Assembly: GCA_934370925.1 (NCBI GenBank)
Contig: CAKRNG010000008.1
Coordinates: 14,836-78,835, forward strand
From: an uncultured Lacticaseibacillus sp.
Lineage (GTDB): Bacteria > Bacillota > Bacilli > Lactobacillales > Lactobacillaceae
Direction: 5' to 3'
Length of the DNA: 64,000 nucleotides
Shown: piece after piece, positions 34,495 to 43,049 of the stretch
Position numbering within the stretch: the first letter of the stretch is position 1
Layout of the letters: the number at the start of each line of letters is the position of its first letter
Translations under genes and position numbers: made by a program
Notes under the pieces: generated by a model
Told to the model about the DNA's origin: nothing
The model's database searches: none
Seen by the model: the letters and a program-made list of their open reading frames with translations, nothing else

Positions 34495-34729
34495 CGTCGT
34501 CTATTTTTTTCTTGCTGATTGGTTACTTTTCTTGGTGTACATTTCATTTTTTGTTAGCGGTTGCAATTTCTTATTGTGCTTTTGTAGAATTAGAGTATAA
34601 GAAAAAGTTTTTTAGAATCGCTTTACTTATTTTTAGTAAGGATGTATATTAGTGATGTTAATTAATCGCGCAATTTAAAGCGTGGGTATAATCATGCGGG
34701 TTACGGCTCGTTATCAGGAGGAAATTATT

Positions 34730-35332
34730 ATGGACAGCAATGTATTGGATTTACTTAAGAAGCGTCGCAGCATCTACAACCTCGGGAAGAACGTGACCGT
34801 GAGTGACGATGAACTCGTGAACTTGATTGAGGACACCATTCAGGAAACGCCAACCGCATTTAACTCCCAGACCACGCGCGCCGTATTCCTGTTTGGCGAG
34901 AACCACGACAAGCTTTGGGACATTGTGGTTGACCGTTTGAAGACTGAAGTGCCTAACGAAGCCGCTTACGAGAAGACCAAGGCGAAGATTGCCAGCTTCA
35001 AGGCTGCCTACGCAACGATTCTTTACTACACGGACACGGCTGTTGTGAAGAAGCTCGAACAGGACTTCCCACTTTACGCCGACAATTTCTACGACTGGTC
35101 CGAACAGGCGCAGGGTTCCGCGCAGCTCAACACATGGGTGACGCTGGCTGACAACGGGATTGGCGCAAACTTGCAACACTACAACCCAATCATCGACGAC
35201 CTTGTGAAGGAAGCCTTCAATATTCCTGACAACTGGCGTCTGCGCGCACAGATGCCATTCGGTTCCATCGAAGCAAACGCAGGCGACAAGGACTACATGG
35301 ACAAGGCCGACCGTTTCCGCGTCTTGAAGTAG
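34730..35332 (+). CDS. Nitroreductase family protein
   Basis: A 200-residue FMN-dependent oxidoreductase-like protein. It opens VLDLLKKRRSIYNLGKNVTV and continues with ETPTAFNSQTTRAVFLFGENH, the arrangement of the small oxygen-insensitive nitroreductase (NfsB-like, fatty-acid repression) family; the end PFGSIEANAGDKDYMDKADRF is typical. The start at 34730 has AGGAGG 8 bases upstream; the longer frame has no such site. Natural substrate unknown. Confidence 0.87.
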   Translation: MDSNVLDLLKKRRSIYNLGKNVTVSDDELVNLIEDTIQETPTAFNSQTTRAVFLFGENHDKLWDIVVDRLKTEVPNEAAYEKTKAKIASFKAAYATILYYTDTAVVKKLEQDFPLYADNFYDWSEQAQGSAQLNTWVTLADNGIGANLQHYNPIIDDLVKEAFNIPDNWRLRAQMPFGSIEANAGDKDYMDKADRFRVLK

Positions 35333-35556
35333 GCTGCGCAACGGCCTACACTAACCCCCTATATTCCATTTCGCGTATGGGACGATTGTTGAATCTATGT
35401 TGGTCATGTCTTCAACGTTAGGTCATTGCGTTTTTTACCTACGAGATTCGCAGTGTCAGAACTTTTAGGGTTGTTCTCAGTACGATTAAACGGACCTTGG
35501 ACAACAAAAAGTAGCGTGACATGGGTGCACAACCGTAAGAATATCCTTGTATATAC

Positions 35557-35609
35557 AAAAGCCGGCGCCACAGAATTCCCGAGTTTGGAATTTTGTGGCG
35601 CCGGCTTTT
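35557..35609. terminator. Two-way terminator between nitroreductase and glycerate kinase
   Basis: AAAAGCCGGCGCCACA (35557-35572) and TGTGGCGCCGGCTTTT (35594-35609) pair perfectly, with an inner GAATTCC / GGAATTT extension. It lies 5 bases from the convergent glycerate kinase stop. The stretch 35333-35556 holds only a small hairpin (GTAGGCTGCGC / CGGCCTAC). Confidence 0.8.
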
Positions 35610-35613
35610 TTGC

Positions 35614-36756
35614 TTATCTTGTGACCTTAATCATCCGGGCGATATTTTCTGCCAGGATTGCGATGTCGTCATGTGTGTCCGCGATGGCCTTGCGCAGTGG
35701 TTTGGCACCAGTTGGCGTGGCGAAAATGGCGTCGATGGCGTCTTCGCGGTAGAGGACGTCCACGCCTTTGCCGATGTTACCGGCGAGCACGATGACCGGG
35801 GCGTTTGGGGCGACGCTTTTGGTTGCGTGCGCCACGCCGAATGGGGTTTTGCCGTACTGTGTCTGGAAGTCGATACCACCTTCACCCGTGAACACGAAGT
35901 CGGCGTTCTTGGCGCGTTCCTTGAGGTTGGTGTACGAGACGACGATTTCGATGCCTCTTTCCAGTTTAGCGTTCGTGAAAGCGAGTAAGCCTGCACCCAG
36001 ACCACCCGCTGCCCCCGCGCCAGGGAAGTTGGCGAGATCTTTACCCAGCGTCTGCTTGATGACAGCTGCGTAGTGCGCGAGGCTCGCGTCGAGTTCCTTG
36101 ACCATTGCGGGTGTTGCCCCTTTTTGTGGGCCAAAGACGGCGGACGCCCCGGTTTTGCCGACGAGCGGGTTGGTGACGTCTGAAGCGATGAGAATCTCCG
36201 TTGTCGCAATCCGGGGATCAACGTGCGTCAGGTCGATGGTTGCCAGATTCTCGAGGGGACCGCCACCATAAGGTAATTCCTTGCCGGATGCGTCTTTGAG
36301 TGACACGCCGATTGCCTGGGCCATGCCCGCGCCCCCATCGTTCGTGGCACTACCACCGATACCGAGGATGATTTTCTTGGCGCCGTGATTGAGCGCGCGG
36401 ATGATGAGCTGACCGGTGCCGTATGTGGTGGCGGTCAGCGGATTTTTCGTTTTGTCGTTCACAAATCCAATCCCACTCGCCGCGGACATTTCGATGGCGG
36501 CGGTGATGCCGTCACCCATCATGCCGTACTTGGCTTGAACGGGCTTGCCAAGGGGGCCGATGACAGTTTCGTTGATGAGCTCGCCATCTGTGGCGTCAAC
36601 GAGCGATTGCACGGTGCCTTCACCGCCATCCGCCATGGGAACGAGTTCGTAGTCGGCGTCGGGAAAAATCCTGGCGAGGCCGGTTTTAATGTCTTCGGCA
36701 GCTTCCTTGGCGGTCAGGCTACCTTTGAATGAATCAGGTGCAATAACAAATTTCAT
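35614..36756 (-). CDS. Glycerate kinase
   Basis: A 380-residue kinase of the GarK/GlxK family phosphorylating glycerate with ATP. It begins MKFVIAPDSFKGSLTAKEAAEDI and has VPMADGGEGTVQSLVDAT, ASGIGFV, ILGIGGSATNDGGAGMAQAIG and FVFTGEGGIDFQTQYGKTPFGVA. The start at 36756 has GGAGG 7 bases upstream; the longer frame runs into C6. With the adjacent GntP permease it makes a small uptake and phosphorylation pair. Confidence 0.93.
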   Translation of the reverse strand: MKFVIAPDSFKGSLTAKEAAEDIKTGLARIFPDADYELVPMADGGEGTVQSLVDATDGELINETVIGPLGKPVQAKYGMMGDGITAAIEMSAASGIGFVNDKTKNPLTATTYGTGQLIIRALNHGAKKIILGIGGSATNDGGAGMAQAIGVSLKDASGKELPYGGGPLENLATIDLTHVDPRIATTEILIASDVTNPLVGKTGASAVFGPQKGATPAMVKELDASLAHYAAVIKQTLGKDLANFPGAGAAGGLGAGLLAFTNAKLERGIEIVVSYTNLKERAKNADFVFTGEGGIDFQTQYGKTPFGVAHATKSVAPNAPVIVLAGNIGKGVDVLYREDAIDAIFATPTGAKPLRKAIADTHDDIAILAENIARMIKVTR

Positions 36757-36798
36757 GGGTGAACCTCCATTGGTTACATCGTTGGGGTGGAGAAGTGT

Positions 36799-37024
36799 GG
36801 TTGCGAGGAAAAGTTTGACTCCGGTTTCGGGGTGTCTCCAGTGGTGGGGCACGGTTTCATAACTTCGGCCAAACCCGGGCCGAAGTTATTCCACCTCGCT
36901 TTGAGCCTGTCTGACAAGCCCAGTCAGCCAGTCTCAAAGCCGGCCCGTTTCTAAGCGGTAAACCGCCAAGAAACTTTCACCACTTCCGCACCCCAAAACC
37001 TCCGTCAAACTTTTCCTCGCAACC
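36799..37024 (-). repeat. Family C structured repeat, copy C6
   Basis: Arms 36799-36819 and 37004-37024 are perfect complements over 21 bases. Inner stems: AACTTCGGCC / GGCCGAAGTT, TTTGAGCCTGTCTGAC against GTCAGCCAGTCTCAAA, and TTTCTAAGCGG / CCGCCAAGAAA. It separates glycerate kinase from the GntP permease gene on the same strand. Confidence 0.78.
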
Positions 37025-37122
37025 GCCAGCCACGTTATGGTCAATGTGAAAAGATAAGACGTTAATCATGTTAGTGAATCGTGCAATTAGTTTGAGGTAT
37101 CATGTAATGCTTTGCGATTTCG

Positions 37123-38430
37123 CTACATTAACCCCAAAAATCCGTACAAAATCGTTGCCGTCACGGTTGCGCTTAGACCGACCAGTGTTTCGTAGGCGAT
37201 GGCGTGGGAGCGTTCGCCGATTGCCATGTGCATGGCGTTGGCAGTGACGTGGAAGTAGTTCCCGTGTGGCAGGTGATCCATGACAATCCCACCCGTGTGC
37301 ACCATGGCAGCTGCGGCGATGGGACTGACCCCGAAGCCGAGGATGGCCTTGGAGAAGGACCCCGTTGCCAGGATAACCCCCGTGGAGGTGGACGCCGTTG
37401 CGGCAGCCATCAAGATGCCGGAGATGGGTGCGAGGAACGTGCCGGACATACCGGAAAGTTTGATGAGGTGGATAATTTGGTTAGGCAAGTCGGAGGACGT
37501 AATGGTGGCCCCGATTGCGCCGGCGCCAATCAGAATCAGCACCACGTCCGTCATGCGGCTCACGCCAGAACGGGCGAATTCACGCAGGTTGCGGCCTTGT
37601 TTCATTGCCAACGCGCCCACAACAGCGGCGAAGGGCAGGACGTACATGGCGTCCAGATTAATGTTCGTCAGCGCCGTGATGTGGAAAATGGAGCCAAGGG
37701 GGTTGAGCAGGAGCAAAATAATGGCCAAAACGGGCGTGACGAGCGAAGAGGCGAGGGATGGTAGGTTCTTGGCGTCTGCGTCAGCGGTGAGGTTGTCCAA
37801 ATCGCGGTCGAGAACGGCGGAACCTTTGCCCCGAATGAGCGTTGCCAGCAAAACGGTGACGAGTAGGGCGACAACCGCGGGAATGAAGTCCGCAATCATG
37901 ACCTGGCTCAGTTCAACGTTGAATCCCTTTGCGGCCGCAATCGTGTTGGGGTTGGGGGAGATAATGTTCCCGGCTTTTCCCCCACCAGAAAGGGCGACGA
38001 GGAGGGATAGCTTGGAGAAGTTCATCCGCTTGCCGACTTCAAGGGCGATGGGGGCCACAATCAGGACGGCGACGGGGATGAAAACACCGACCGCCGTGAT
38101 GATCATCGTGGCCAGCGCCAGCGCAAAGAGGGCGAAACGGTCCCCGAGCTTCGACACGATGGCGCGGGCCAGGGTGTCGGCGGAACCGGACTCCATCATG
38201 ACACCCGCGAGCATCCCCGCAGCGAGCACGCGCAGCACGGTGCCCATGACGCTTTGGGAACCGGCAATGAGCACATTGATGGTTTGCGCAAGGTTAGCGC
38301 CACCCGCCAAACAGCCAATGATGGCGCCGAGTAACAGGGAATAAACGGGATTGAGCCGCTTAAGAATCAAAACAATCGCAACGGCGAGACCGAGAAGTGC
38401 AGCCCACCAGGTGAGAACTAACGAATCCAT
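37123..38430 (-). CDS. GntP family permease
   Basis: A 435-residue membrane protein with about 12 helices of the gluconate:proton symporter family. Visible marks are LLLGAIIGCLAGGANL, GSADTLARAIVSKLGDRFALFALALA, GGGKAGNIISPNPNTIAAAKGF and the C-terminal HTGGIVMDHLPHGNYFHVTANA. Neighbouring glycerate kinase suggests glycerate rather than gluconate as substrate, but this is inference. GGAGGC precedes ATG 38430 on the minus strand. Confidence 0.9.
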   Translation of the reverse strand: MDSLVLTWWAALLGLAVAIVLILKRLNPVYSLLLGAIIGCLAGGANLAQTINVLIAGSQSVMGTVLRVLAAGMLAGVMMESGSADTLARAIVSKLGDRFALFALALATMIITAVGVFIPVAVLIVAPIALEVGKRMNFSKLSLLVALSGGGKAGNIISPNPNTIAAAKGFNVELSQVMIADFIPAVVALLVTVLLATLIRGKGSAVLDRDLDNLTADADAKNLPSLASSLVTPVLAIILLLLNPLGSIFHITALTNINLDAMYVLPFAAVVGALAMKQGRNLREFARSGVSRMTDVVLILIGAGAIGATITSSDLPNQIIHLIKLSGMSGTFLAPISGILMAAATASTSTGVILATGSFSKAILGFGVSPIAAAAMVHTGGIVMDHLPHGNYFHVTANAMHMAIGERSHAIAYETLVGLSATVTATILYGFLGLM

Positions 38431-38521
38431 AGGAAATAATTGCCTCCGTATTTGAAATTTAAGAATGACACGTATCTTTCCATTTTACGCTAAACGCCCC
38501 GCAATTACGATGTGGGGTGGT

Positions 38522-38593
38522 AAGGACGAGGTAACGTCGCTGGCGCTCCTCGCGTTTTGGGGAGTGGCGTAACTGGTGATGTTTGGACTCGGA
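38522..38593 (+). repeat. Family F 72-bp direct repeat, left copy
   Basis: AAGGACGAGGTAACGTCGCT ... GATGTTTGGACTCGGA, identical to 42852-42923 except for one base (GTAACG versus GCAACG). Weaker similarity continues about 35 bases further in both places (GAACTGAACC / GCAATTGAACC). Short arms GCTCC / GGGAG suggest RNA structure. The two copies flank the whole secreted-protein/ABC cassette. Confidence 0.85.
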
Positions 38594-38733
38594 ATATTTT
38601 TTGGAGAACTGAACCATTGTGAGTAAAAAAGTCAGTCAGCCAACGTCTCGTTTAAATTGAATGGTTTTTGTGCACAAATTAGTGGAGTCGTGATACCGCT
38701 TATGGGACACGAAGGGCTAACTTGAACAATATT

Positions 38734-38778
38734 AAAAACGCCTTGGCAGTCAAAGATAACTGGCCAAGAACGTTTTTT
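38734..38778. terminator. Terminator hairpin
   Basis: AAAAACGCCTTGGC / GGCCAAGAACGTTTTTT with a short bulge. It is placed about 100 bases after the stop codon of the minus-strand secreted protein gene and has a matching A-run, so it may end that transcript. Confidence 0.65.
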
Positions 38779-38883
38779 AATTGATTGTTTAGCTGTAATC
38801 AAACATATGAACTCTTTTGGAAAAGCATCGGTTGTTAAGCTGTTTGTACGATATAGACTTTTGAAGTAAAACTGTTCGTGAAC

Positions 38884-39318
38884 TTATCTATCTGCAGACC
38901 ATGTACCATATCCCGATCCGTTACTGTACGACCAAACTCGAACCCAGGCATTATTACCTTTACCATATTTTTCAACAAGAAGATTGTACATGTAATAGGT
39001 ATGTTTTTTGTGAACTTTATACGTGTGTCCACCTGAGACATTCACATTTCCGGTTCCAGAAGATTTGGGATTATGTCCCCAAGCTTCAGCTGTGTACCAA
39101 GGAACGGAAACTGAAGTTGATTTATAAACATAGGCAGATTTAGTCCACTTTTGTAAATTGTTGGTACGATCATATGGACTATGCCAACGAAACTCTTGAT
39201 GAAATTTTTGAGTAGTGGCTGCTTGTGCATGCTGGGTATATTGGCCTCCCCATAAGCCAGAAATACCAATTACGAAAGATAAAGCAAAAATTATTTGCTT
39301 TAATTTACTTTTTTTCAT
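38884..39318 (-). CDS. Secreted aromatic-rich protein of unknown function
   Basis: A 144-residue protein with a clear signal peptide: MKKSKLKQ, hydrophobic core IIFALSFVIGISGLWGG and a probable AQA cleavage site near residue 34. The mature part, about 110 residues, is basic and rich in Trp, Tyr, Ser and Gly (for example HKKHTYYMYNLL and GSGYGTWSADR at the end). CTTGGAGGATTC lies before ATG 39318. It is divergent from a five-gene ABC transporter operon within the same repeat-flanked segment. Bacteriocin-like or surface role is possible; no family is recognised. Confidence 0.75.
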   Translation of the reverse strand: MKKSKLKQIIFALSFVIGISGLWGGQYTQHAQAATTQKFHQEFRWHSPYDRTNNLQKWTKSAYVYKSTSVSVPWYTAEAWGHNPKSSGTGNVNVSGGHTYKVHKKHTYYMYNLLVEKYGKGNNAWVRVWSYSNGSGYGTWSADR

Positions 39319-39578
39319 TTTGAATCCTCCAAGTAATGAAGCCTCTCCAATTGAGTTCGGCCCAACTTTACCACTAAGAATAGAACGAAATAAAGTAAAA
39401 TAATGACGTTTAATTTAAATGTTATTGACCAACAAAATGATTAGTTCTAAAATGCTAATTGTATTTAACGGTTAAATTTAGCTTTAACAAGGGGAGCTAG
39501 CTGAAATTTGCGCAGTTTAATACGAATGAGTTCTGCATTGTTAGCTATAGCGTGTTAAATGAAACGGAGGACTTTGAA

Positions 39579-40385
39579 GTGGGTTGGGTGAGGTATTGGC
39601 GGGTTCGCCTGTCTGGGTATCAGTACTTGATGGGACTGGCGGTGGGTTGCGTGATTGCGCTGGGACACTTAGTTAGTACGATTCCAGGGTTACTGTCGAT
39701 GATTGATGGCAACGAGTATTTGTTTACACCGTATACGCAGTGGCTTGCGGCGCGAACTGATGCGTGGACGGTGGCCTTTTATTTTTGCCTGCCGTTGATT
39801 TGCGCGTTGGGTGCGGGGCAGACGGTTGGGGAAGATGTGCGTAGCGGGTTTTTGTGGCAAATTGTCCCAATGCTGTCGCGGCGAAAGTATGTGACGCAAT
39901 CGATTGTGTCGAGTTTTATTGGCGGTGCAATCACGGCGATGGTGCCACTTGTACTGGATTTTGCTGTTTTGAGCTGTTTCTTGCCAAATATTACGCCGGA
40001 TGCAGTGATGAATGCTGAACTGGGGATGACGTCAGCATTTACGTTCCTTACACCTGTGTTTTTTAGCCACCCGCTGTTATGGGTTGGGTTTTACGTTGGC
40101 TTTGTTGGGGTAATCGGTGGTGAGTACGCAATGCTTGCAAGTACAGTGGCGCTGTTCAGAAAGGATCGCTTCTCGCCACTTGGAATGGGGTTTATGGGAA
40201 CAATGGTTTTAAGCGTGATGAATGCCACGCTGATTCCCGTTGCAATTTCACCCGTTCTATTCAGTATGGGTGTGAGTCCGGTCTACCTACCGCCCCTGAT
40301 GGTTATTGTCGGTGTGTTAGTGGTGTGCCTAGTGGTATTGGTTGGCGTTTTTGACTGGGGGGTTGCGCGTCATGTTACCGCGTAG
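39579..40385 (+). CDS. Membrane subunit of an ABC transporter (1)
   Basis: A 268-residue protein with about six hydrophobic helices, similar in build to ABC-2-type permeases that cluster with small export ATPases. A loop GAGQTVGEDVRSGFLWQIVPMLSRRKYV after helix 2 is typical of this group. The start is GTG 39579 with GGAGG at 39566-39570; the frame's earlier GTG at 39552 lies before this site. It overlaps the next gene by 14 bases. Confidence 0.65.
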   Translation: MGWVRYWRVRLSGYQYLMGLAVGCVIALGHLVSTIPGLLSMIDGNEYLFTPYTQWLAARTDAWTVAFYFCLPLICALGAGQTVGEDVRSGFLWQIVPMLSRRKYVTQSIVSSFIGGAITAMVPLVLDFAVLSCFLPNITPDAVMNAELGMTSAFTFLTPVFFSHPLLWVGFYVGFVGVIGGEYAMLASTVALFRKDRFSPLGMGFMGTMVLSVMNATLIPVAISPVLFSMGVSPVYLPPLMVIVGVLVVCLVVLVGVFDWGVARHVTA

Positions 40386-41073
40386 TTATTTCCATTTACG
40401 TGCCCCGAAGCATCAACTTTGGCGTGGTTGCGTATTATGCGCGGCGTGGACATTTGTCATCTACAGTTGTTTGATGTCGATTCAAAGCGGGCATTCAATC
40501 GGAATACTCCGGTTGGTCTTGATAACGCTACAGAATCAACATCAGGAACTTTATTTCCTGTTACCGTTTAGTGTGGGGGCGTGGCTTTTGTATTTTCGGC
40601 GCCCATCTGCGCAGGAACTATGGTTTTTAGCCGATCAGAATAAATTCATTCAGTTTCTAATTGTCTATATCTTGAGGTTATTGGTAATTTATGTTGTGGC
40701 GATAGTGCTTGCAAGTAGCCTTATTTTGACGCAATCACCAACTGTTTTTTTGGATAGCGCAAATGTGCCCCTCGCGTTGGTGCTTATGACGGGCCACTTA
40801 TTGGGAGTGACATTGTCGTGGTTTGCGCTGGGGGTTGTCATTAACGTTTGGAAGCCCCTTGTGGCCGTGATTGGGTATGCCGCCTTTATCCTAGGTGACC
40901 ACTATCTATTTACGAAGGTCAACTGGTCAATTTTCCTGACGAACGGGCTCACGGTGCCGGTTAACCAGTATGGGCTGAACGTCATCACGAACCTTTTCCT
41001 CTATATTTTTTATGCGGGGGTCATGATACGAACGGTTCAGCCACTACTGAAAAGTCGGGGTGCCTTGAGATGA
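40372..41073 (+). CDS. Membrane subunit of an ABC transporter (2)
   Basis: A 233-residue protein with about six helices (for example IVYILRLLVIYVVAIVLASSL and PLVAVIGYAAFILGDHY). ATG 40372 follows GGGGGGTTG; the earlier in-frame ATG at 40342 lacks a site. No clear family match by eye. Overlaps genes on both sides, which indicates coupled translation within the operon. Confidence 0.6.
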   Translation: MLPRSYFHLRAPKHQLWRGCVLCAAWTFVIYSCLMSIQSGHSIGILRLVLITLQNQHQELYFLLPFSVGAWLLYFRRPSAQELWFLADQNKFIQFLIVYILRLLVIYVVAIVLASSLILTQSPTVFLDSANVPLALVLMTGHLLGVTLSWFALGVVINVWKPLVAVIGYAAFILGDHYLFTKVNWSIFLTNGLTVPVNQYGLNVITNLFLYIFYAGVMIRTVQPLLKSRGALR

Positions 41074-41732
41074 TGCAAGAAAAAATTCTGGTGGCACATT
41101 ATGTGTGCAGGTGTTATTGGGCGCGTAGTCGGTGGCGATTCTTTGTTGTGATGGGCGTCAATATCCTAGTTGTCGGAAGTGAACGGTGGCAAGGATTCGC
41201 CTTTGCGGATGTCTTCCGGGGCGTCATTCAGGAAAGCGGGACGTTCTATACCCCGTTTCTGTGGTTATTCTTGATGCTCTCCCCCTTCATCATCGCGGGA
41301 ACCTCGATGCGACAGCTGGTGTGTGGCGATTATTTGCGGGTGCATCAGGTACCGTTGCGGACGTATGGGTTGACCGCACTGGCACTGGTGTTAAGTAGCG
41401 TGTGGGCACCGTGGCTGGTTTGGGTGGCGGTTAGCCGGTCCGTGCAGTGGGTGTTTGCTATCGAAATGGGTGTGACCCTCAGCTTATTGATGGCTATTTA
41501 TGCGATTAGCCAATGTCTCGTGTGGCCATATTGGTCGTTGCTGGGTGTGCTGGCACTGCTGACGGCAACGGTGGGGTGGAACCAAATGCCGCTTTTATCG
41601 CAATTAATGAGTTTGCGATTCGGTGCGGAACACACATGGCAAGTTGGCGTTGTGTACGCAGTTATGAGTGTCATTGTTGGCGGATTATTTAGAATGCTAT
41701 ATCGAATTGATTTTGTTACGGAGAAAGGGTGA
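41070..41732 (+). CDS. Membrane subunit of an ABC transporter (3)
   Basis: A 220-residue protein with about five or six helices and a Trp-rich first half (RCYWARSRWRFFVVMGVN). It starts at ATGATG, overlapping the previous stop by four bases, and its stop overlaps the GTG start of the ATPase gene. Similar size to genes 1 and 2; the three may be divergent versions of one permease type. Confidence 0.6.
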   Translation: MMQEKILVAHYVCRCYWARSRWRFFVVMGVNILVVGSERWQGFAFADVFRGVIQESGTFYTPFLWLFLMLSPFIIAGTSMRQLVCGDYLRVHQVPLRTYGLTALALVLSSVWAPWLVWVAVSRSVQWVFAIEMGVTLSLLMAIYAISQCLVWPYWSLLGVLALLTATVGWNQMPLLSQLMSLRFGAEHTWQVGVVYAVMSVIVGGLFRMLYRIDFVTEKG

Positions 41733-42385
41733 TTTGGGTGAGTGAGTCTATTATTTCGTTAACGAATGTCAGCAAGCAATTTCGCCGGAAAACGGCACTT
41801 CACAACCTTGATTTTGCGTTAATCGCAAATAACGTGTACGGCTTTAGTGGCCCCAATGGTTCGGGCAAAACGCTCACGTTCAAGGTGATTTTGGGGTTCG
41901 TGAAGGCAACAACGGGAACGGTTATTGTTAAGGGAGATAAAATTCGGGAAGATCGATTATTTGCGCCCGATATTGGGTTCGCCATCCACGAGTACGGGCC
42001 GTTGCCGACTAAAACGGGTCGTGAAAATCTTGCGTTATTAGCCATACTTGCTGGAACGCCAGCAAATAAAATTTCGGAATTACTGCGGTACGTGGGGCTT
42101 GATCCGGAAGATGACCGCCTCGTTCGAGATTATTCGCTTGGGATGACACAGCGATTATTAATTGCGACGGCGCTGATAGGGGATGCGCCCATTGTTATTT
42201 TGGATGAGCCAACGAATGCACTGGATGAGGACGGCCAGGCGTTCCTTGTTGCCATGATTGCAGATCTGAAGCAACGGAGAAAGACCGTGCTGGTTTCGAG
42301 TCATGATGCTGCGTTTCTTGAACGGGTGAGCGACCACATTTTCTATTATCGAGAAGGAACTATCTTCCGGGAGCGTGTGAAATGA
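41729..42385 (+). CDS. ABC transporter ATP-binding protein
   Basis: A 218-residue ATPase. Walker A is GFSGPNGSGKTLTFK, the Q-loop region is IGFAIHEYGPLPTKTGRENL, the signature is DYSLGMTQRLLIA (LSGGQ equivalent), Walker B is PIVILDEPTNALDEDG, and the switch histidine is in VLVSSHD. The LGMTQRL signature places it with the export and immunity type (bacitracin/lantibiotic self-protection group). Start GTG 41729 with CGGAGAAAG; a second GTG at 41738 is possible. Confidence 0.88.
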   Translation: MIWVSESIISLTNVSKQFRRKTALHNLDFALIANNVYGFSGPNGSGKTLTFKVILGFVKATTGTVIVKGDKIREDRLFAPDIGFAIHEYGPLPTKTGRENLALLAILAGTPANKISELLRYVGLDPEDDRLVRDYSLGMTQRLLIATALIGDAPIVILDEPTNALDEDGQAFLVAMIADLKQRRKTVLVSSHDAAFLERVSDHIFYYREGTIFRERVK

Positions 42386-42849
42386 CGCGGAAAATGGTTA
42401 AGCAAGTCATATGGATAACTGTTATTTTATTGGCTGTGATTTTAGGATGGCAACATCATCGTGTGGCAACGCAATACGCGCACTTTTCCATCGAGAAGCA
42501 CGTTATCCGCAACTCCAGCCGAATCCTCCGACTTAATGCGACGGCGAAAGTGACATCTGTCCGGCAACATATGGTAAACGGAGACTACATTGCGGACGTG
42601 AAGGTATATGCTAAGCAGGCAAAACGGTTGAGTGTTTATTCTTGGTATCTCAGTCAGGGCCTCAACGAACAACCAACGCAATTTGACGTCACAATTAATG
42701 GCACAGATAGCGATGAACTTAAGGCGGGCACGAACCACGTCCAGTTAAAGGCGCAGTACAATCGCAAGAATAAGGCGCAACCACATTTGGTCATCATTCA
42801 AAATCCAGCGCGAGGTAAGCATATTCGAACTGACTTTACGGTGAGGTGA
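42382..42849 (+). CDS. Membrane-anchored protein of the ABC cassette
   Basis: A 155-residue protein with one N-terminal helix (VIWITVILLAVILGWQHH) and an outside domain rich in Lys, Thr and Val. It overlaps the ATPase gene by four bases and is the last gene before the right family F repeat. No family recognised; by position it could be an accessory or immunity component. Confidence 0.6.
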   Translation: MTRKMVKQVIWITVILLAVILGWQHHRVATQYAHFSIEKHVIRNSSRILRLNATAKVTSVRQHMVNGDYIADVKVYAKQAKRLSVYSWYLSQGLNEQPTQFDVTINGTDSDELKAGTNHVQLKAQYNRKNKAQPHLVIIQNPARGKHIRTDFTVR

Positions 42850-42851
42850 GA

Positions 42852-42923
42852 AAGGACGAGGCAACGTCGCTGGCGCTCCTCGCGTTTTGGGGAGTGGCGT
42901 AACTGGTGATGTTTGGACTCGGA
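42852..42923 (+). repeat. Family F 72-bp direct repeat, right copy
   Basis: One base differs from 38522-38593. It starts 3 bases after the cassette's last stop codon. It is followed by a structured region: GGGAAAGCC with GGTTTTCCC as an outer stem (42952-43018) and a perfect hairpin GACATTCGCG / CGCGAATGTC (42970-42995). Confidence 0.85.
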
Positions 42924-43049
42924 GGATGCAGAGCAATTGAACCTTAGTGGGAAAGCCAGTCCTCGATAAGACATTCGCGCGGAGACGCGAATGTCCTGCG
43001 TGAAAAGGGTTTTCCCTAAATAAAGAGGGGGATTTTCCCAATTAATCGA

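Noticed and set aside
37280..38344. 354-residue plus-strand ORF
   Set aside because: It is the antisense shadow of the GntP permease gene; its composition (runs of Pro, Arg, Ser, Ala) is that of a complement of codon-biased coding DNA.
38884..39318. Lactococcin 972-type bacteriocin
   Set aside because: Size, signal peptide and the neighbouring ABC genes fit loosely, but the family's mature-peptide pattern could not be matched.
42845..43018. Known riboswitch class for family F and the stem after it
   Set aside because: I compared it with remembered T-box, SAM, THF and lysine consensus blocks and found no match; it is left as an unnamed repeat.
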